From NCBI GenBank assembly GCA_013822245.1, contig PNKE01000033.1, forward strand, positions 122,334-186,333: a DNA stretch of 64,000 bases, in the 5' to 3' direction. A model generated the notes under the pieces. That model was not told the DNA's origin and made no database searches. It saw only the letters and a list, made by a program, of their open reading frames with translations. Below are positions 50,702-59,637 of this stretch, piece after piece (the stretch's first letter is position 1; each line of letters opens with the position of its first letter). Origin of the DNA: Candidatus Solibacter sp. GTDB lineage: Bacteria > Acidobacteriota > Terriglobia > Bryobacterales > Bryobacteraceae. The position numbers and the translations under genes are program-made.

Positions 50702-52057
50702 CTACGGCTTCATGCTGATCAGGTCCGCCCGCAGGACGCCGTTCTCGGTCACCCGCGACAGCGTGTACACCGTCCCGTCCTTGCCCACGGCGATCGAATT
50801 CACATAGGCCGGCCGGTCGCCGTTCGGCAGATAGATTGCTCCGTGGTCGGTATAGAGGCCCGTCGGGATGTGCCACGTGATCAGGTGCAGGTCTTCGACA
50901 CCCTTGGATTCGCCCTTGCCTGTCGAGTCCTTCCCCTTCACGCGCTTGCCGTCGGCATAGATCGGCCCGCCGGTCAGGTAGTAGATCGTTTCGTTGTCGG
51001 GACCGAGCGTGAACCCCAGATACCCGTAGCTGAACTGATCGAACATGCCGCTGCGCTTCGACGGCATCGACGTGATGCGGTCCAGCACTTCCACCCGTTC
51101 GGCCCGCGGATCGAACCGGAACAGGTAGCCCGAGTTGCCATGCACGCCATAAAGGCTCTTGCTGCCCGCATGGTAAAGCGTCTGCCGCCAGTTGTAGGCC
51201 ATGTGCCCGGCCGAGGTGACGTCGTACAGTCCAAAGTAGTCCTTCTTCAAATCGTCGCCCTGTACCGTGCTGACCTTCTCCGTCGCGTAGTCGTAGCGGA
51301 AGATGGTCCCCTCGCCGCGGGTGAAGTAGACCGAGCCGTCGTCGGGGTCGACTGCAATCGACCTGCAAATCGTGCGGTAGTCGCCGCCCTTGCCGTTCTC
51401 GCCCTTCTCAAAGAAGTCGCCGATCACTTTCATCTCTTTCCTGGCCAGGTCGTATGTGAAGAACGTTCCCTTCGGCCAGGTGATGTTGTAGATGCGCCCG
51501 CGCTTGACGTCCATGTTCGTCGTCAGCACGCCTTCTCCGGCGGGGGCGAGGCCGAGATCGGTGAACTTCTCGGTCTTCATGTCGTACTCAATCAGGTGGC
51601 CGCCCCGGTACGGCTTCCACCCTGCCGGCGGAACGCCCATCTTCTCCATGTCGTCGATGATCTGGTAGAAACCGACATGCGTCGAGAAGTACAGCTTGCC
51701 GTCGCGTTCGATGAAGTTGACGTGGCTCTTGCCCTGGGCCACGACGTTCATGCCCTTTTCGCCGCAGATCTCGGTCAGGTCGCCGAGCATCTTGATCTCG
51801 CCGTTGGCGGGATCGAAGCGGTACATCCGCCCGGCGACGTTGTAAGGCTCGGCCGACAGGACGTAGTAGATCCGCCCGTCGCTCGCCGCGCCCATGCCGT
51901 TATAAGTGTCGTGGCCCTGCGCGAACTGCGAGTTGTAGACCTTGGCGGTCAGCCGTCCGGCTGCGGTCTTCTTGTCCACTTGAACCTCCTGCCTGGCCGG
52001 CTGCGTGCATCCAACCAGGGCGATCACCGCCACGGCGGTCACTGCGAGCGACTTCAT
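50702..52057 (-). CDS. Lipoprotein beta-propeller (NHL/SMP-30-like)
   Basis: Protein of 451 residues. The signal peptide ends in a lipobox (LVGC, lipidated C17). The mature part has repeated beta-strand units such as RIYYVLSAEPYNVAGRMYRF, GKLYFSTHVGFYQI, GSVYFTRGEGTIFRY and ETIYYLTGGPIY, which points to a six- or seven-bladed propeller of the NHL/SMP-30 kind. No catalytic residue can be assigned. The start at 52057 is chosen because it has AGGGAG upstream and the signal peptide; the upstream in-frame codons overlap the DegT gene. It is 40 bp downstream of the DegT gene. Confidence 0.72.
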   Translation of the reverse strand: MKSLAVTAVAVIALVGCTQPARQEVQVDKKTAAGRLTAKVYNSQFAQGHDTYNGMGAASDGRIYYVLSAEPYNVAGRMYRFDPANGEIKMLGDLTEICGEKGMNVVAQGKSHVNFIERDGKLYFSTHVGFYQIIDDMEKMGVPPAGWKPYRGGHLIEYDMKTEKFTDLGLAPAGEGVLTTNMDVKRGRIYNITWPKGTFFTYDLARKEMKVIGDFFEKGENGKGGDYRTICRSIAVDPDDGSVYFTRGEGTIFRYDYATEKVSTVQGDDLKKDYFGLYDVTSAGHMAYNWRQTLYHAGSKSLYGVHGNSGYLFRFDPRAERVEVLDRITSMPSKRSGMFDQFSYGYLGFTLGPDNETIYYLTGGPIYADGKRVKGKDSTGKGESKGVEDLHLITWHIPTGLYTDHGAIYLPNGDRPAYVNSIAVGKDGTVYTLSRVTENGVLRADLISMKP

Positions 52058-52097
52058 AATTCTCCCTTTCGTTGTCCGTGAACCGCGTCGTTCGACG

Positions 52098-53390
52098 CTA
52101 CGCCCCGGCAAGTTGCTTGCGGTGCGCCCACACTTTCTCGAACGCCTTGGCGTACTGCTCGATCAGATCCGGCGCTTCGCCATACTGGCAGGGCACGAAG
52201 ATGTGATTGGCGTTGATCCACGCAGTGCCCGGCATCTTCTCGGGGATCTTCGGCGCATGGTGCCACCATTTCGCCTCGGAGTAGATCTTCAGCTTGTGCT
52301 GTTCCGGATAGTCCCAGAAACTGGCCTGGACGCCCTCCGCTTTCAGCGCCTTGATGATCGTGTCGCGCGAAACGCCCAGTTTGGCAAAACCGATCAGCAG
52401 CATGTTGCCGTTGTAATAGACGCGCTCGGCGCCGCCCGGCAGTTTCGGCTCGGCCACGGCGGCAAGCTGGGCCACCCGGCCATTCAACGCCGCAACGTTC
52501 TTCCGCGCCACGCCGTTGCGTTCATCCAGGCTGCGCAACTGAATGCGCGCGATCGCCGCCGCCATCGGGTGCATCCTGTACTTCTGCCCGAAGCCGGTGC
52601 CCTCATAGGCCCGCACCGGGCTGTCGGCGGCGAACTTCACCGGGTCCTCGTAGTGCCCGAAAGCCGAGGCGCGTTCGAAGTACTCGCGGCTCCGGTACAT
52701 CCCCATGCCGCCCTCGATCGCCGGCATCACCTTCGACGTCTGGTAGCTGTAAATGGCCATCTCGCCGAACGTGCCCATCTTGCGCCCATGGAACGACGCC
52801 CCATGCGCGTGGGCGGCGTCCTCGATCAGAATCAGCCCCTTCTCCTTCGCCCACGCCCCGATGGCGTCCATCTGGCAGGGCATGCCCCAGGAGTGCATCA
52901 CCTCGACGGCCTTGGTGCGCGGCGTCAGTTTGCGCTTGGCATCTTCAAGATCGAACGTCGCCGTCTTCGGATCGATATCGATGAAGATCGGCACCAGCCC
53001 AAAGAAACGCAGCGCCAGGCACGGAGAAAAGAACGTATACGACGGCACCATCACCTCGCTGCCCGGCGGCAGGTCGAGCGCGAAGTACATCGACGTGATG
53101 GCGCTGGTGCCGTTCATGTGCGCCTTCACGAACGGAGCCTTGGTGTAGTGCTGCCACTCCTTTTCAAAGGCCGGCAGTTCCTCGTAGAACCTGCCGGAGT
53201 CGATCAGGTCGTGCAGCGCCTGCTTCTCGGCGGCGCCGTATCGCGGCCACTTGCTCAGCGCCGATGCTCGCGCCGGCGCATAGGTCACCGCCTTCGGCCC
53301 GCCATTCATCGCCAGCGTCTCCTGGAACGCGCCAGTTGCCGCCGTCGCGGCGCCCGCCGCCGCCAGAAACGTCCGTCTTGTCGTCGCCAT
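52098..53390 (-). CDS. Tat-exported DegT/DnrJ/EryC1/StrS-family PLP enzyme
   Basis: PLP-dependent aminotransferase-like protein of 430 residues. The start ATG at 53390 gives a twin-arginine signal peptide (TTRRTFLAAAG, 3-13). The catalytic core carries IEDAAHAHG (D191) and SYQTSKVMPAIEGGMG with K220 as the expected Schiff-base lysine. These align with the sugar aminotransferase group (SMART: StrS/StsC-like). Since DegT proteins work on nucleotide sugars in the cytoplasm, Tat targeting is unusual. An in-frame GTG at 53411 would begin in the neighbour's stop and gives no better signal. The upstream gene is a Tat-exported ceramidase-like protein. Confidence 0.85.
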   Translation of the reverse strand: MATTRRTFLAAAGAATAATGAFQETLAMNGGPKAVTYAPARASALSKWPRYGAAEKQALHDLIDSGRFYEELPAFEKEWQHYTKAPFVKAHMNGTSAITSMYFALDLPPGSEVMVPSYTFFSPCLALRFFGLVPIFIDIDPKTATFDLEDAKRKLTPRTKAVEVMHSWGMPCQMDAIGAWAKEKGLILIEDAAHAHGASFHGRKMGTFGEMAIYSYQTSKVMPAIEGGMGMYRSREYFERASAFGHYEDPVKFAADSPVRAYEGTGFGQKYRMHPMAAAIARIQLRSLDERNGVARKNVAALNGRVAQLAAVAEPKLPGGAERVYYNGNMLLIGFAKLGVSRDTIIKALKAEGVQASFWDYPEQHKLKIYSEAKWWHHAPKIPEKMPGTAWINANHIFVPCQYGEAPDLIEQYAKAFEKVWAHRKQLAGA

Positions 53391-53410
53391 ACCCGTATGC
53401 CTCCAAATCA

Positions 53411-54703
53411 CTAGTCCGACAGAATTGCCGTTATCGCTTTCTTCACCGCCGCCTCGGTGCCGGGGCCTCCGTTCGACGCCGACGGCTCGTAGCCGCCCTC
53501 CTCGAACGCCTTATCCGGACACAGATAGCCGGGGCTGATCTCGCCATAGCCGGCCACGATGGCATCGCCGGCATGGCGCTGAAACTCAAGCATCGGCTCG
53601 CCCGGCAGGTGCACGATCCGCACATCGCCCAGCCGCAGCATCGAAACCGTCAACGGCTCCCGCCGCAGCGGGAACGCCGCCTGAATCGCCCGCCGGTAGA
53701 TCTCGGTCCCGTTCATTCTCACGGCCTCGGCCGGCGGCCAGGCGGGTTGCGCGCCCGGCCTCGGCGGCAGACGCAGTCCGGCCGTCTTCCAGTCCATGCC
53801 GTTGAGCGGGGCACTCTTGGACGCTTTGATTGATGCTCGCATTCCGGCGGCCAGCCGCTTCGCCAGCCCGTCGCGCGCCTCCGCGCCGCCGTCGTTATAC
53901 TTGCCCACCGTCACGTCGCCCGCGCAGCCGGTGAAGTAGATCTGCGGGACGCCCTCTTCCCGCTCCACTTCCTCCCTCGCCGCGCCGACGAAATCCGCCG
54001 TCACCTGCCCGTTGCAGCAGAACGTCTGCGGGTGCGACGCATAGTAATGCAGCCGGACAATAGGCTTGCCTCCGCCGATCAGCGACACCGTCCGCAGCCG
54101 CGTGTCGATATCGCCTTCCGGCAACTCGGCCATCATGCGGTCCTTGCCGCCGCCACTGAACCGGATCAATAACTTGCCGTCCACCATCAGCCGCCGCGCG
54201 CTGCCCACCCGTTCCAGGTCAACCGAACTCACCCCGACCGCCTCCACCGGCTGCAGCCGTTTCATCGCTTCCGCCGCCGCGGCCGCCACCCGCCCTGTCA
54301 CATCTTCCAGGAACCGCCGGCTCATCATCAGCGGCGGTTTCCCCAGCCGGGCCATCAGTTCATACCCGCCGCCCTCGATATAGGGCGCGGTATGCTGATG
54401 GACCGTCTGAACCGCCACCCGGCCCGGATCGGTACGCGCCGCGCCGGCCAGTCGGTCCCGGAACATCCGGTGCGCCCAGCCGCCCAGTCCGCACCAGTCC
54501 ACCGCGCACAGAGCCACCCGGCCGCCTGGACCGTCGATGATGACGCCCTTGGCCAAGAGCGGATCCAGGATCTCCGTGGCCGGATCCACCCAGATCAGCG
54601 GCTCGCCCAGCGCCGGGGTGACGTCGGCTCGAAACGCCGCTGCCCGCACCGGCTGACTGGCGGCGGCGGCCGCCAGCCCGAATGTGAAATCGCGCCTGCG
54701 CAT
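53411..54703 (-). CDS. Tat-exported neutral ceramidase-like protein
   Basis: Protein of 430 residues with a twin-arginine signal (RRRDFTFGLAAAAA, 2-15). The mature part matches the neutral/alkaline ceramidase N-terminal domain: VHQHTAPYIEG (H102 and H104, in place of the HTHSGP motif), LHYYASHPQTF, YFTGCAGDVTVG and a final VHLPGEPMLEF. In ceramidases the conserved histidines hold zinc. The true substrate may be a lipid or another amide. The gene is first in the minus-strand block and its stop overlaps the GTG of the next gene's frame. Confidence 0.75.
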   Translation of the reverse strand: MRRRDFTFGLAAAAASQPVRAAAFRADVTPALGEPLIWVDPATEILDPLLAKGVIIDGPGGRVALCAVDWCGLGGWAHRMFRDRLAGAARTDPGRVAVQTVHQHTAPYIEGGGYELMARLGKPPLMMSRRFLEDVTGRVAAAAAEAMKRLQPVEAVGVSSVDLERVGSARRLMVDGKLLIRFSGGGKDRMMAELPEGDIDTRLRTVSLIGGGKPIVRLHYYASHPQTFCCNGQVTADFVGAAREEVEREEGVPQIYFTGCAGDVTVGKYNDGGAEARDGLAKRLAAGMRASIKASKSAPLNGMDWKTAGLRLPPRPGAQPAWPPAEAVRMNGTEIYRRAIQAAFPLRREPLTVSMLRLGDVRIVHLPGEPMLEFQRHAGDAIVAGYGEISPGYLCPDKAFEEGGYEPSASNGGPGTEAAVKKAITAILSD

Positions 54704-54723
54704 CGCTTGCTCTTGGCTAACGA

Positions 54724-55320
54724 TTGTACTCCCCGCGGCCGCCGGATTCGACCCTCGCCGCCGTCAGGCACTACACTGATACGGTGGCCACCGAACGAAC
54801 TCTCGACGTCGGCTGCGGAATCAACAAGCTGCCCGGTTCGATCGGCATCGACCGTAACCCCCGCTCGAAGGCCGATGTCCTCTGTGACCTGGACCGCTTC
54901 CCCTACCCGTTCCGCGACAGTTCGTTCACCCGCCTCCAGGCCATCCACGTCATCGAGCACGTCTCCGACGTCATGCGCACCATCGAGGAGTTCCACCGCC
55001 TCGTCTCCCCCGGCGGGACCATTTCCCTCGCCACGCCGCACTACACTGATTTCTCGTCGTTTTGCGACCCCACCCACCGCTGGCACCTCAACAGCTTCTC
55101 GTTCCGCTACTTCGGATCCGATAACGCCGGCTATGGCTACTATTCAAACGTGCGTTTGCATGAGAAAAAAGTCCGCGTGCGCCTACTAGCGTTGTGGAGG
55201 TATCTGGGCTTCGAACTGATGGTGAACGCCTCAACCCGGTTCCGGCGTTTCTGGGAGCACTATCTCTGCTACGTCGTGCGGGGCAAGGTGATGGAATTTG
55301 AGTTCGAAGTCCTGAAATAG
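54724..55320 (+). CDS. Class I SAM-dependent methyltransferase
   Basis: Methyltransferase of 198 residues with motif I LDVGCGINKLPGSIGID (27-43), the acidic loop after strand 2, and LQAIHVIEHVSD in strand 4. No ATG starts the family homology; a TTG at 54724 is the first start and GTG at 54784 is a later option that would remove 20 residues. It lies 20 bp from the divergent ceramidase-like gene. The acceptor is unknown; the pattern is that of methyltransferases on cell-surface or small-molecule substrates. Confidence 0.78.
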   Translation: MYSPRPPDSTLAAVRHYTDTVATERTLDVGCGINKLPGSIGIDRNPRSKADVLCDLDRFPYPFRDSSFTRLQAIHVIEHVSDVMRTIEEFHRLVSPGGTISLATPHYTDFSSFCDPTHRWHLNSFSFRYFGSDNAGYGYYSNVRLHEKKVRVRLLALWRYLGFELMVNASTRFRRFWEHYLCYVVRGKVMEFEFEVLK

Positions 55321-55327
55321 ACGCGCC

Positions 55328-55780
55328 GTGCCGTCCTGGTTGATTGGGCTTCTCGAAAGGCTGGACCTGGTCCGCCACCGTATCCGTCTACGTACGCTCT
55401 CGCCATCGAGGGCGCTTGGCGCCCGCGCCGAGGACATCGCCCACCGGTACCTGCAGCGCCTTGGATACCAGGTGGTCGCACGCAATTGGCGCCCGGCGGT
55501 CGGGCATGGAGAAATCGATATCGTGGCCTTCGAAAACGGCGCGCTGGTCTGCGTGGAAGTCAAAGCCCGCACCACAGACGAGATTTCGGCCCCGGAACGC
55601 GCCGTGGGCAAACTGAAGCAGGCTGCGCTCGAAGCCGCCAGCGCCTACCTCGCCCATGAATACAAAGTGCCGCCGTCGGAGATCCGCTTCGACCTGGTCG
55701 CCATCGTGATGACCGAACCGCCTCGAATCCGGCTCGATCGTCGCTCTTCACTACTCAAGCCCCGCCATGCTGTATGCTGA
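55328..55780 (+). CDS. YraN/UPF0102 family endonuclease-like protein
   Basis: Protein of 150 residues with the YraN pattern: GARAEDIAHRYLQRLGYQVV, then GHGEIDIVAFENGALVCVEVKAR, which gives the PD-(D/E)xK nuclease residues E, D and EVK. These proteins are thought to act in DNA processing. It starts at GTG 55328 and ends seven bases into a possible early start of galT. Confidence 0.88.
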   Translation: MPSWLIGLLERLDLVRHRIRLRTLSPSRALGARAEDIAHRYLQRLGYQVVARNWRPAVGHGEIDIVAFENGALVCVEVKARTTDEISAPERAVGKLKQAALEAASAYLAHEYKVPPSEIRFDLVAIVMTEPPRIRLDRRSSLLKPRHAVC

Positions 55781-55806
55781 CTGTTGCCGGCCCCGCCGGC
55801 CAGGGA

Positions 55807-56814
55807 ATGAGTGTGCCTGACCTTCGCAAGGATCCAATCACAGGGCGCTGGGTGATCGTCGCCTCGGACCGCGCCCTCCGCCCCTCGGATTTTACCCGCC
55901 AGCACGTGATTCCTGCGCCTGCCGCTAAGCTCTGTCCCTTCTGCGCCGGGCATGAATCCCGCACTCCGCCCGAAGTGCTCGCCTACCGCAACTCCGGCGC
56001 GCCGAACGAACCCGGCTGGCATGTCCGCGTGGTGCCCAATAAGTTCCCGGCCCTGCGCGTCGAAGGCGAGATTCAGCGCCGCGGCGAGGGCCTCTATGAC
56101 CGCATGACCGGCATCGGCGCCCACGAGACCATCGTCGAAACGCCCGATCACGCCGCCAGTCTGGCCACGCTCCCGGCGCGCCACGTCGCCGACGTCTTCT
56201 TCGCCATCCGCGACCGCATTCTCGACCTGCGGCGCGACATGCGCCTGCGCTACATCCTCCTGTTCAAAAACCACGGCGCCGCCGCCGGCGCCATGATCGA
56301 CCACCCGCACTCGCAACTGATCGCCTTGCCCGTCGTGCCCAAGCGCGTCCAGGAGGAACTCGACGGCGCCCACCGCTACTTCCAGTTCCGCGAGCGCTGC
56401 GTCTTCTGCGACATCCTCGAGCAGGAACTTCAGGATCAACGGCGCGTGGTCCTCGAAACCAACCACTTCGCCGTCATCGCGCCGTTTGCCTCGCGCTTCC
56501 CGTTCGAGGTCTGGGTGATGCCCCGCCGCCACGACTCGCATTTCGAACGCCTCGACGCCAGCGGCATCCAGGACCTCGGCCACGTACTCAGCGAAGTCAT
56601 GCAGCGCATGGACCGCGCCCTCGAACACCCCCCCTACAACGCCATCCTGCACACCGCGCCGGTCCAGGAAGGCCCGATGACCCACTTCCACTGGCACATC
56701 GAAATCATGCCCAAGTTGACCAAGGTCGCCGGCTTCGAGTGGGGCAGCGGTTTCTACCTGAACCCCACCCCGCCCGAGGATGCCGCCAAGTTCCTTCGCG
56801 AACTGGTCCTCTAG
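55807..56814 (+). CDS. galT: Galactose-1-phosphate uridylyltransferase
   Basis: Leloir pathway enzyme of 335 residues, HIT superfamily. LRKDPITGRWVIVA near the start, CPFCAGHE (43-50), FKNHGAAAGAM and HPHSQ (166-170), where H168 is the nucleophile that carries UMP. Start at 55807 gives the normal family N-terminus (MSVPDLRKDP); an earlier ATG at 55774 overlaps yraN. Convergent stop with the acyltransferase gene over the CTAG palindrome. No galK or galE is near. Confidence 0.93.
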   Translation: MSVPDLRKDPITGRWVIVASDRALRPSDFTRQHVIPAPAAKLCPFCAGHESRTPPEVLAYRNSGAPNEPGWHVRVVPNKFPALRVEGEIQRRGEGLYDRMTGIGAHETIVETPDHAASLATLPARHVADVFFAIRDRILDLRRDMRLRYILLFKNHGAAAGAMIDHPHSQLIALPVVPKRVQEELDGAHRYFQFRERCVFCDILEQELQDQRRVVLETNHFAVIAPFASRFPFEVWVMPRRHDSHFERLDASGIQDLGHVLSEVMQRMDRALEHPPYNAILHTAPVQEGPMTHFHWHIEIMPKLTKVAGFEWGSGFYLNPTPPEDAAKFLRELVL

Positions 56815-58043
56815 TTTGCCTCCCCAGCCGCCGCTTCCTTCTCCGCCGCAATCACGGTCCCCTGCGGTTCCGGTTTCCATTGCCACGACGGCATTCGCCT
56901 GCCGTTCAACACCAGGCCCACCCACGTCGGCCGCACCAGCCTGTCGTAGCTCAACAGCAGTGCCGGAACGGCGAAGGCTATGCCGATCAGGAACTTGACC
57001 CACGGGCTCCAGCCCAGCCCCATCATCGGCGCCTGAATCGCCAACAAAGCCACCGGATGCATGGCGTACATCCAATAGGCCGAGTCGGACAGGTAACGCA
57101 CCCGGCGGTCCTCGACGGCAAACCGCCGCAGGAAGACCCCGATCAGCCCGTAAATCGCCAGCCACCCCATCAGCGCGGAAAGCGCCGCCGTCGCCGCATA
57201 GGCGCCCCAGACCCGCGTGCCGCGCACGGCCAGTTGCGCTTCAATCGCCATCAGGCACGGCAGCAGGAGCAGCATCGAAACGGCCAGTTCCTTCCATCCG
57301 AACCATTTCATCAGCCATAGCGAACTCCGATGCAGATACATGCCCCAGCCGAAGGCGTAGAAGACCGAATAGGCGGCCACGATGTGCCAATGCGGCGAGA
57401 AGTCGTGCGGCGTATCAAGGATGCCAAACTCGCTGATCATCAGCGTGGCCGTGCTGGCTATCGCCATGAGGGCAAGTCCGGCGCGGGATCCCATCAGCCG
57501 CAGGAACCGGTCCCCGCCCAGGCGCGCCAGTTGTCTCCGGAACACGACGGACAGCAGCGTCACCCAAATGAGTGTCTCCAGGAACCAGAAATGACCCGGT
57601 TCGAGCGTCTCCTCGAACCGTCCACGGCCGATCCAGTCCATCAGTGCCCCCCAGGGATCGGGCCCCCGGCCCGAGAAATGGAAGTAGACGCTGGTGAGCC
57701 TCAGCGGCGGGAAGACAAAAAGCAGGCCCAGGATCATCGGCAGCCCCAGGCGCATCAGGCGGTTCTCCACCATTCGCGTCCAGCCACGCTTTTCTACCAA
57801 TAGAGCGGCGAAGAATCCGGCCATCACGAAGAACGCCGGCAACCGGAACGTATGCAGGTAGAGTAGGATGGCGTCCATCCATTTTGATGTCTGCGGGTCT
57901 TTGATCCACCAGACGCCGGGCAGCGTCGAATACGCCGTGGCAGAGTGGATCACGATGCCCAGAGCCATCATCGCCCCGCGCAAGGCATCGAAAGCGAAAT
58001 ACCTGTCCTGTCCCGGCGCGGTGGAGTTCGTTTGGTCGTTCAT
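56811..58043 (-). CDS. Acyltransferase 3 family membrane protein (OpgC-like)
   Basis: Membrane protein of 410 residues with ten or so helices and an N-terminal FDALRGAMMALGIVIHS, which carries the family histidine. The next region YLHTFRLPAFFVMAGFFAALL is also typical. Such enzymes O-acylate periplasmic glucans, LPS or other glycans. The substrate is unknown. Divergent from the CadC-like gene with 84 bp between, and it shares its stop region with galT. Confidence 0.85.
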   Translation of the reverse strand: MNDQTNSTAPGQDRYFAFDALRGAMMALGIVIHSATAYSTLPGVWWIKDPQTSKWMDAILLYLHTFRLPAFFVMAGFFAALLVEKRGWTRMVENRLMRLGLPMILGLLFVFPPLRLTSVYFHFSGRGPDPWGALMDWIGRGRFEETLEPGHFWFLETLIWVTLLSVVFRRQLARLGGDRFLRLMGSRAGLALMAIASTATLMISEFGILDTPHDFSPHWHIVAAYSVFYAFGWGMYLHRSSLWLMKWFGWKELAVSMLLLLPCLMAIEAQLAVRGTRVWGAYAATAALSALMGWLAIYGLIGVFLRRFAVEDRRVRYLSDSAYWMYAMHPVALLAIQAPMMGLGWSPWVKFLIGIAFAVPALLLSYDRLVRPTWVGLVLNGRRMPSWQWKPEPQGTVIAAEKEAAAGEAN

Positions 58044-58079
58044 GACCGCAGTCTGGCTGCCGCTGCACGGCTTCCGGCA

Positions 58080-58108
58080 GTGTCAAGGAGTAGGTTTAAC
58101 GGTATAAT
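58080..58108 (+). promoter_or_regulatory. Promoter of the CadC-like/TPR gene
   Basis: TATAAT (58103-58108), a perfect -10 box, is preceded after 17 bases by GTGTCA (58080-58085), a four-of-six match to TTGACA. It sits about 20 bp before the ATG of the next gene, which gives a short leader. Confidence 0.55.
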
Positions 58109-58127
58109 CGACCCGTAACGCATTGAA

Positions 58128-59522
58128 ATGAAACCGCCTCCAGAGGATATCCGGGAAGCTCTCGCCAAGGTCCTGGCCTCGCCCGACTTCGCCTCGGCGG
58201 GCCGTCTTGGACCCTTCCTGGCCCATCTGGTCAACACCGCACTGGCTGGCGAAACCGACCGGTTGAAGGAATCGGTGCTTGGCATCGAATTCTTCAATCG
58301 CGGGGCGGACTACGATCCCCGCCTCGATCCGGTCGTCCGCATCGAAGCCCGCCGTCTACGCCTCCGCCTGGAGAAGTACTACGCGGCGGAGGGTACCTCG
58401 GACCCGGTCCGCATCGATCTGCCCAAGGGCGGCTACGTCCCGGACTTCGCTTCGGTTGTTCCCGAATCCACCCCCGGCCGCCGCCGGTGGCCCTATTGGC
58501 TTTCGGTGGCCATGACCGTCCTTTGCGCGGCTGGGATCCTCGCGGTCTGGAGGCGAATTCCGCCGCCCGCGGGTTCGCCGGACGCGGCCCGGATCGCCTT
58601 CGAACGGGGCCGCTACCAGATGAACCTCTATTCCCAGCAGGGCATGGAGCGTGCGATTGCGCATTTTAACGAGTCGCTCGGCCATACGCCGCGCTATGCG
58701 CCCTCGCTGGCCTGTCTCTCTCAGGTCTATGCCCTGTTGACGTATTACAACTCGCTGCCCGAGGGCGTCCCGGCCGACAAAGCTCGCGAAATGGCAGAAA
58801 AGGCCATAGAGGCCGATCCGGATCTGGCGGAAGCTCATGCCGCCATGGGTTTCGTCCTCGCCGCCCAGCAGTATCGCTGGAAAGACGGCGAGGAGGCGTT
58901 TCGTAAAGCGTTGAATCTAAACCCTGATTCCGGCTTGACCCACGGCCTGTACGGTCTCGCCATCCTCGCGCCGCAGGGGCGGCCCGAGACGCTGGGCGAG
59001 TTCCGCAGGGCGCTGGAACTGGAGCCAAACTCGTCGTTCATCAATTTTGTCTATGGCTTCGCGCTGCTGGCTTCGGGCGATGCGGCTGCGGCCGTGAAGC
59101 AGTATGAACGCACGATCGAGCTCGATAATATCCATCCCGACATGCTCTGGGACTACGGCATGGCGCTCGGCTACGCCGGGCGTCCGGCCGACGCCAGGCG
59201 GGTCTTTCTGCGCCACCGCAAGATGACAGGCCTGGCGGGAAGAGAACTTCGGGGCCTTCAAGCCTACTTCGCGGGAGACATGGAGCAGTGCCGGCGCGAT
59301 CTGCCCGAGACCGAGAAAATCGTCTTGGCGGGGCGCGAGCACCGCATGGACCTTGTCCGCCAGGCCGCCCTGTGCGGCGACCCGGATCTGGCCTTCCGCT
59401 GGTTGGAACGGGCCATCGATGCCCGTGAATCCCAGGCCATCTGGCTCCGCGTCGACCCCCGCCTTGAACCCCTCCGCCGCGATCCGCGCTTCAAGCCCCT
59501 CGCCGCCCGGCTGGGCCTGTAA
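58128..59522 (+). CDS. Membrane TPR protein with winged-domain-like N-terminus
   Basis: Protein of 464 residues. The first ~110 residues (FLAHLVNTALAGETDRLKES, then IGIEFFNRGADYDPRLDPVV, RIEARRLRLRLEKYY) are the N-terminal domain found in CadC-like/adenylate-cyclase-associated proteins with TPRs, in which the helix RRLRLRLEKYYA is part of a winged-helix-type region. One membrane helix (about 121-141) follows, then TPRs (about 155-460). Other members put this domain in front of TPRs in the same order; their role is unknown, perhaps membrane-based regulation. It has a good promoter and is read alone. Confidence 0.75.
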   Translation: MKPPPEDIREALAKVLASPDFASAGRLGPFLAHLVNTALAGETDRLKESVLGIEFFNRGADYDPRLDPVVRIEARRLRLRLEKYYAAEGTSDPVRIDLPKGGYVPDFASVVPESTPGRRRWPYWLSVAMTVLCAAGILAVWRRIPPPAGSPDAARIAFERGRYQMNLYSQQGMERAIAHFNESLGHTPRYAPSLACLSQVYALLTYYNSLPEGVPADKAREMAEKAIEADPDLAEAHAAMGFVLAAQQYRWKDGEEAFRKALNLNPDSGLTHGLYGLAILAPQGRPETLGEFRRALELEPNSSFINFVYGFALLASGDAAAAVKQYERTIELDNIHPDMLWDYGMALGYAGRPADARRVFLRHRKMTGLAGRELRGLQAYFAGDMEQCRRDLPETEKIVLAGREHRMDLVRQAALCGDPDLAFRWLERAIDARESQAIWLRVDPRLEPLRRDPRFKPLAARLGL

Positions 59523-59574
59523 CAGCACAACTAGATATCGGTAAACGAGCGGGACCAGGCCCAGATCTTGTGAA

Positions 59575-59602
59575 TTGACTCTCCCTGTACGTCCGATAAA
59601 AT
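59575..59602 (+). promoter_or_regulatory. Promoter of the MerR gene
   Basis: TTGACT (59575-59580) is followed after 16 bases by TAAAAT (59597-59602), about 36 bp before the MerR ATG. Both boxes are good matches to the housekeeping consensus. Confidence 0.55.
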
Positions 59603-59637
59603 CCCAGTGTTGGGGAAGAAAACAGTTTGAGGATCTT

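Noticed and set aside
52098..53390. GnnB partner for the lipid A oxidoreductase
   Set aside because: It is a DegT-family enzyme but has a Tat signal peptide and lies 46 kb away among exported proteins, so a cytoplasmic UDP-sugar role is unlikely.
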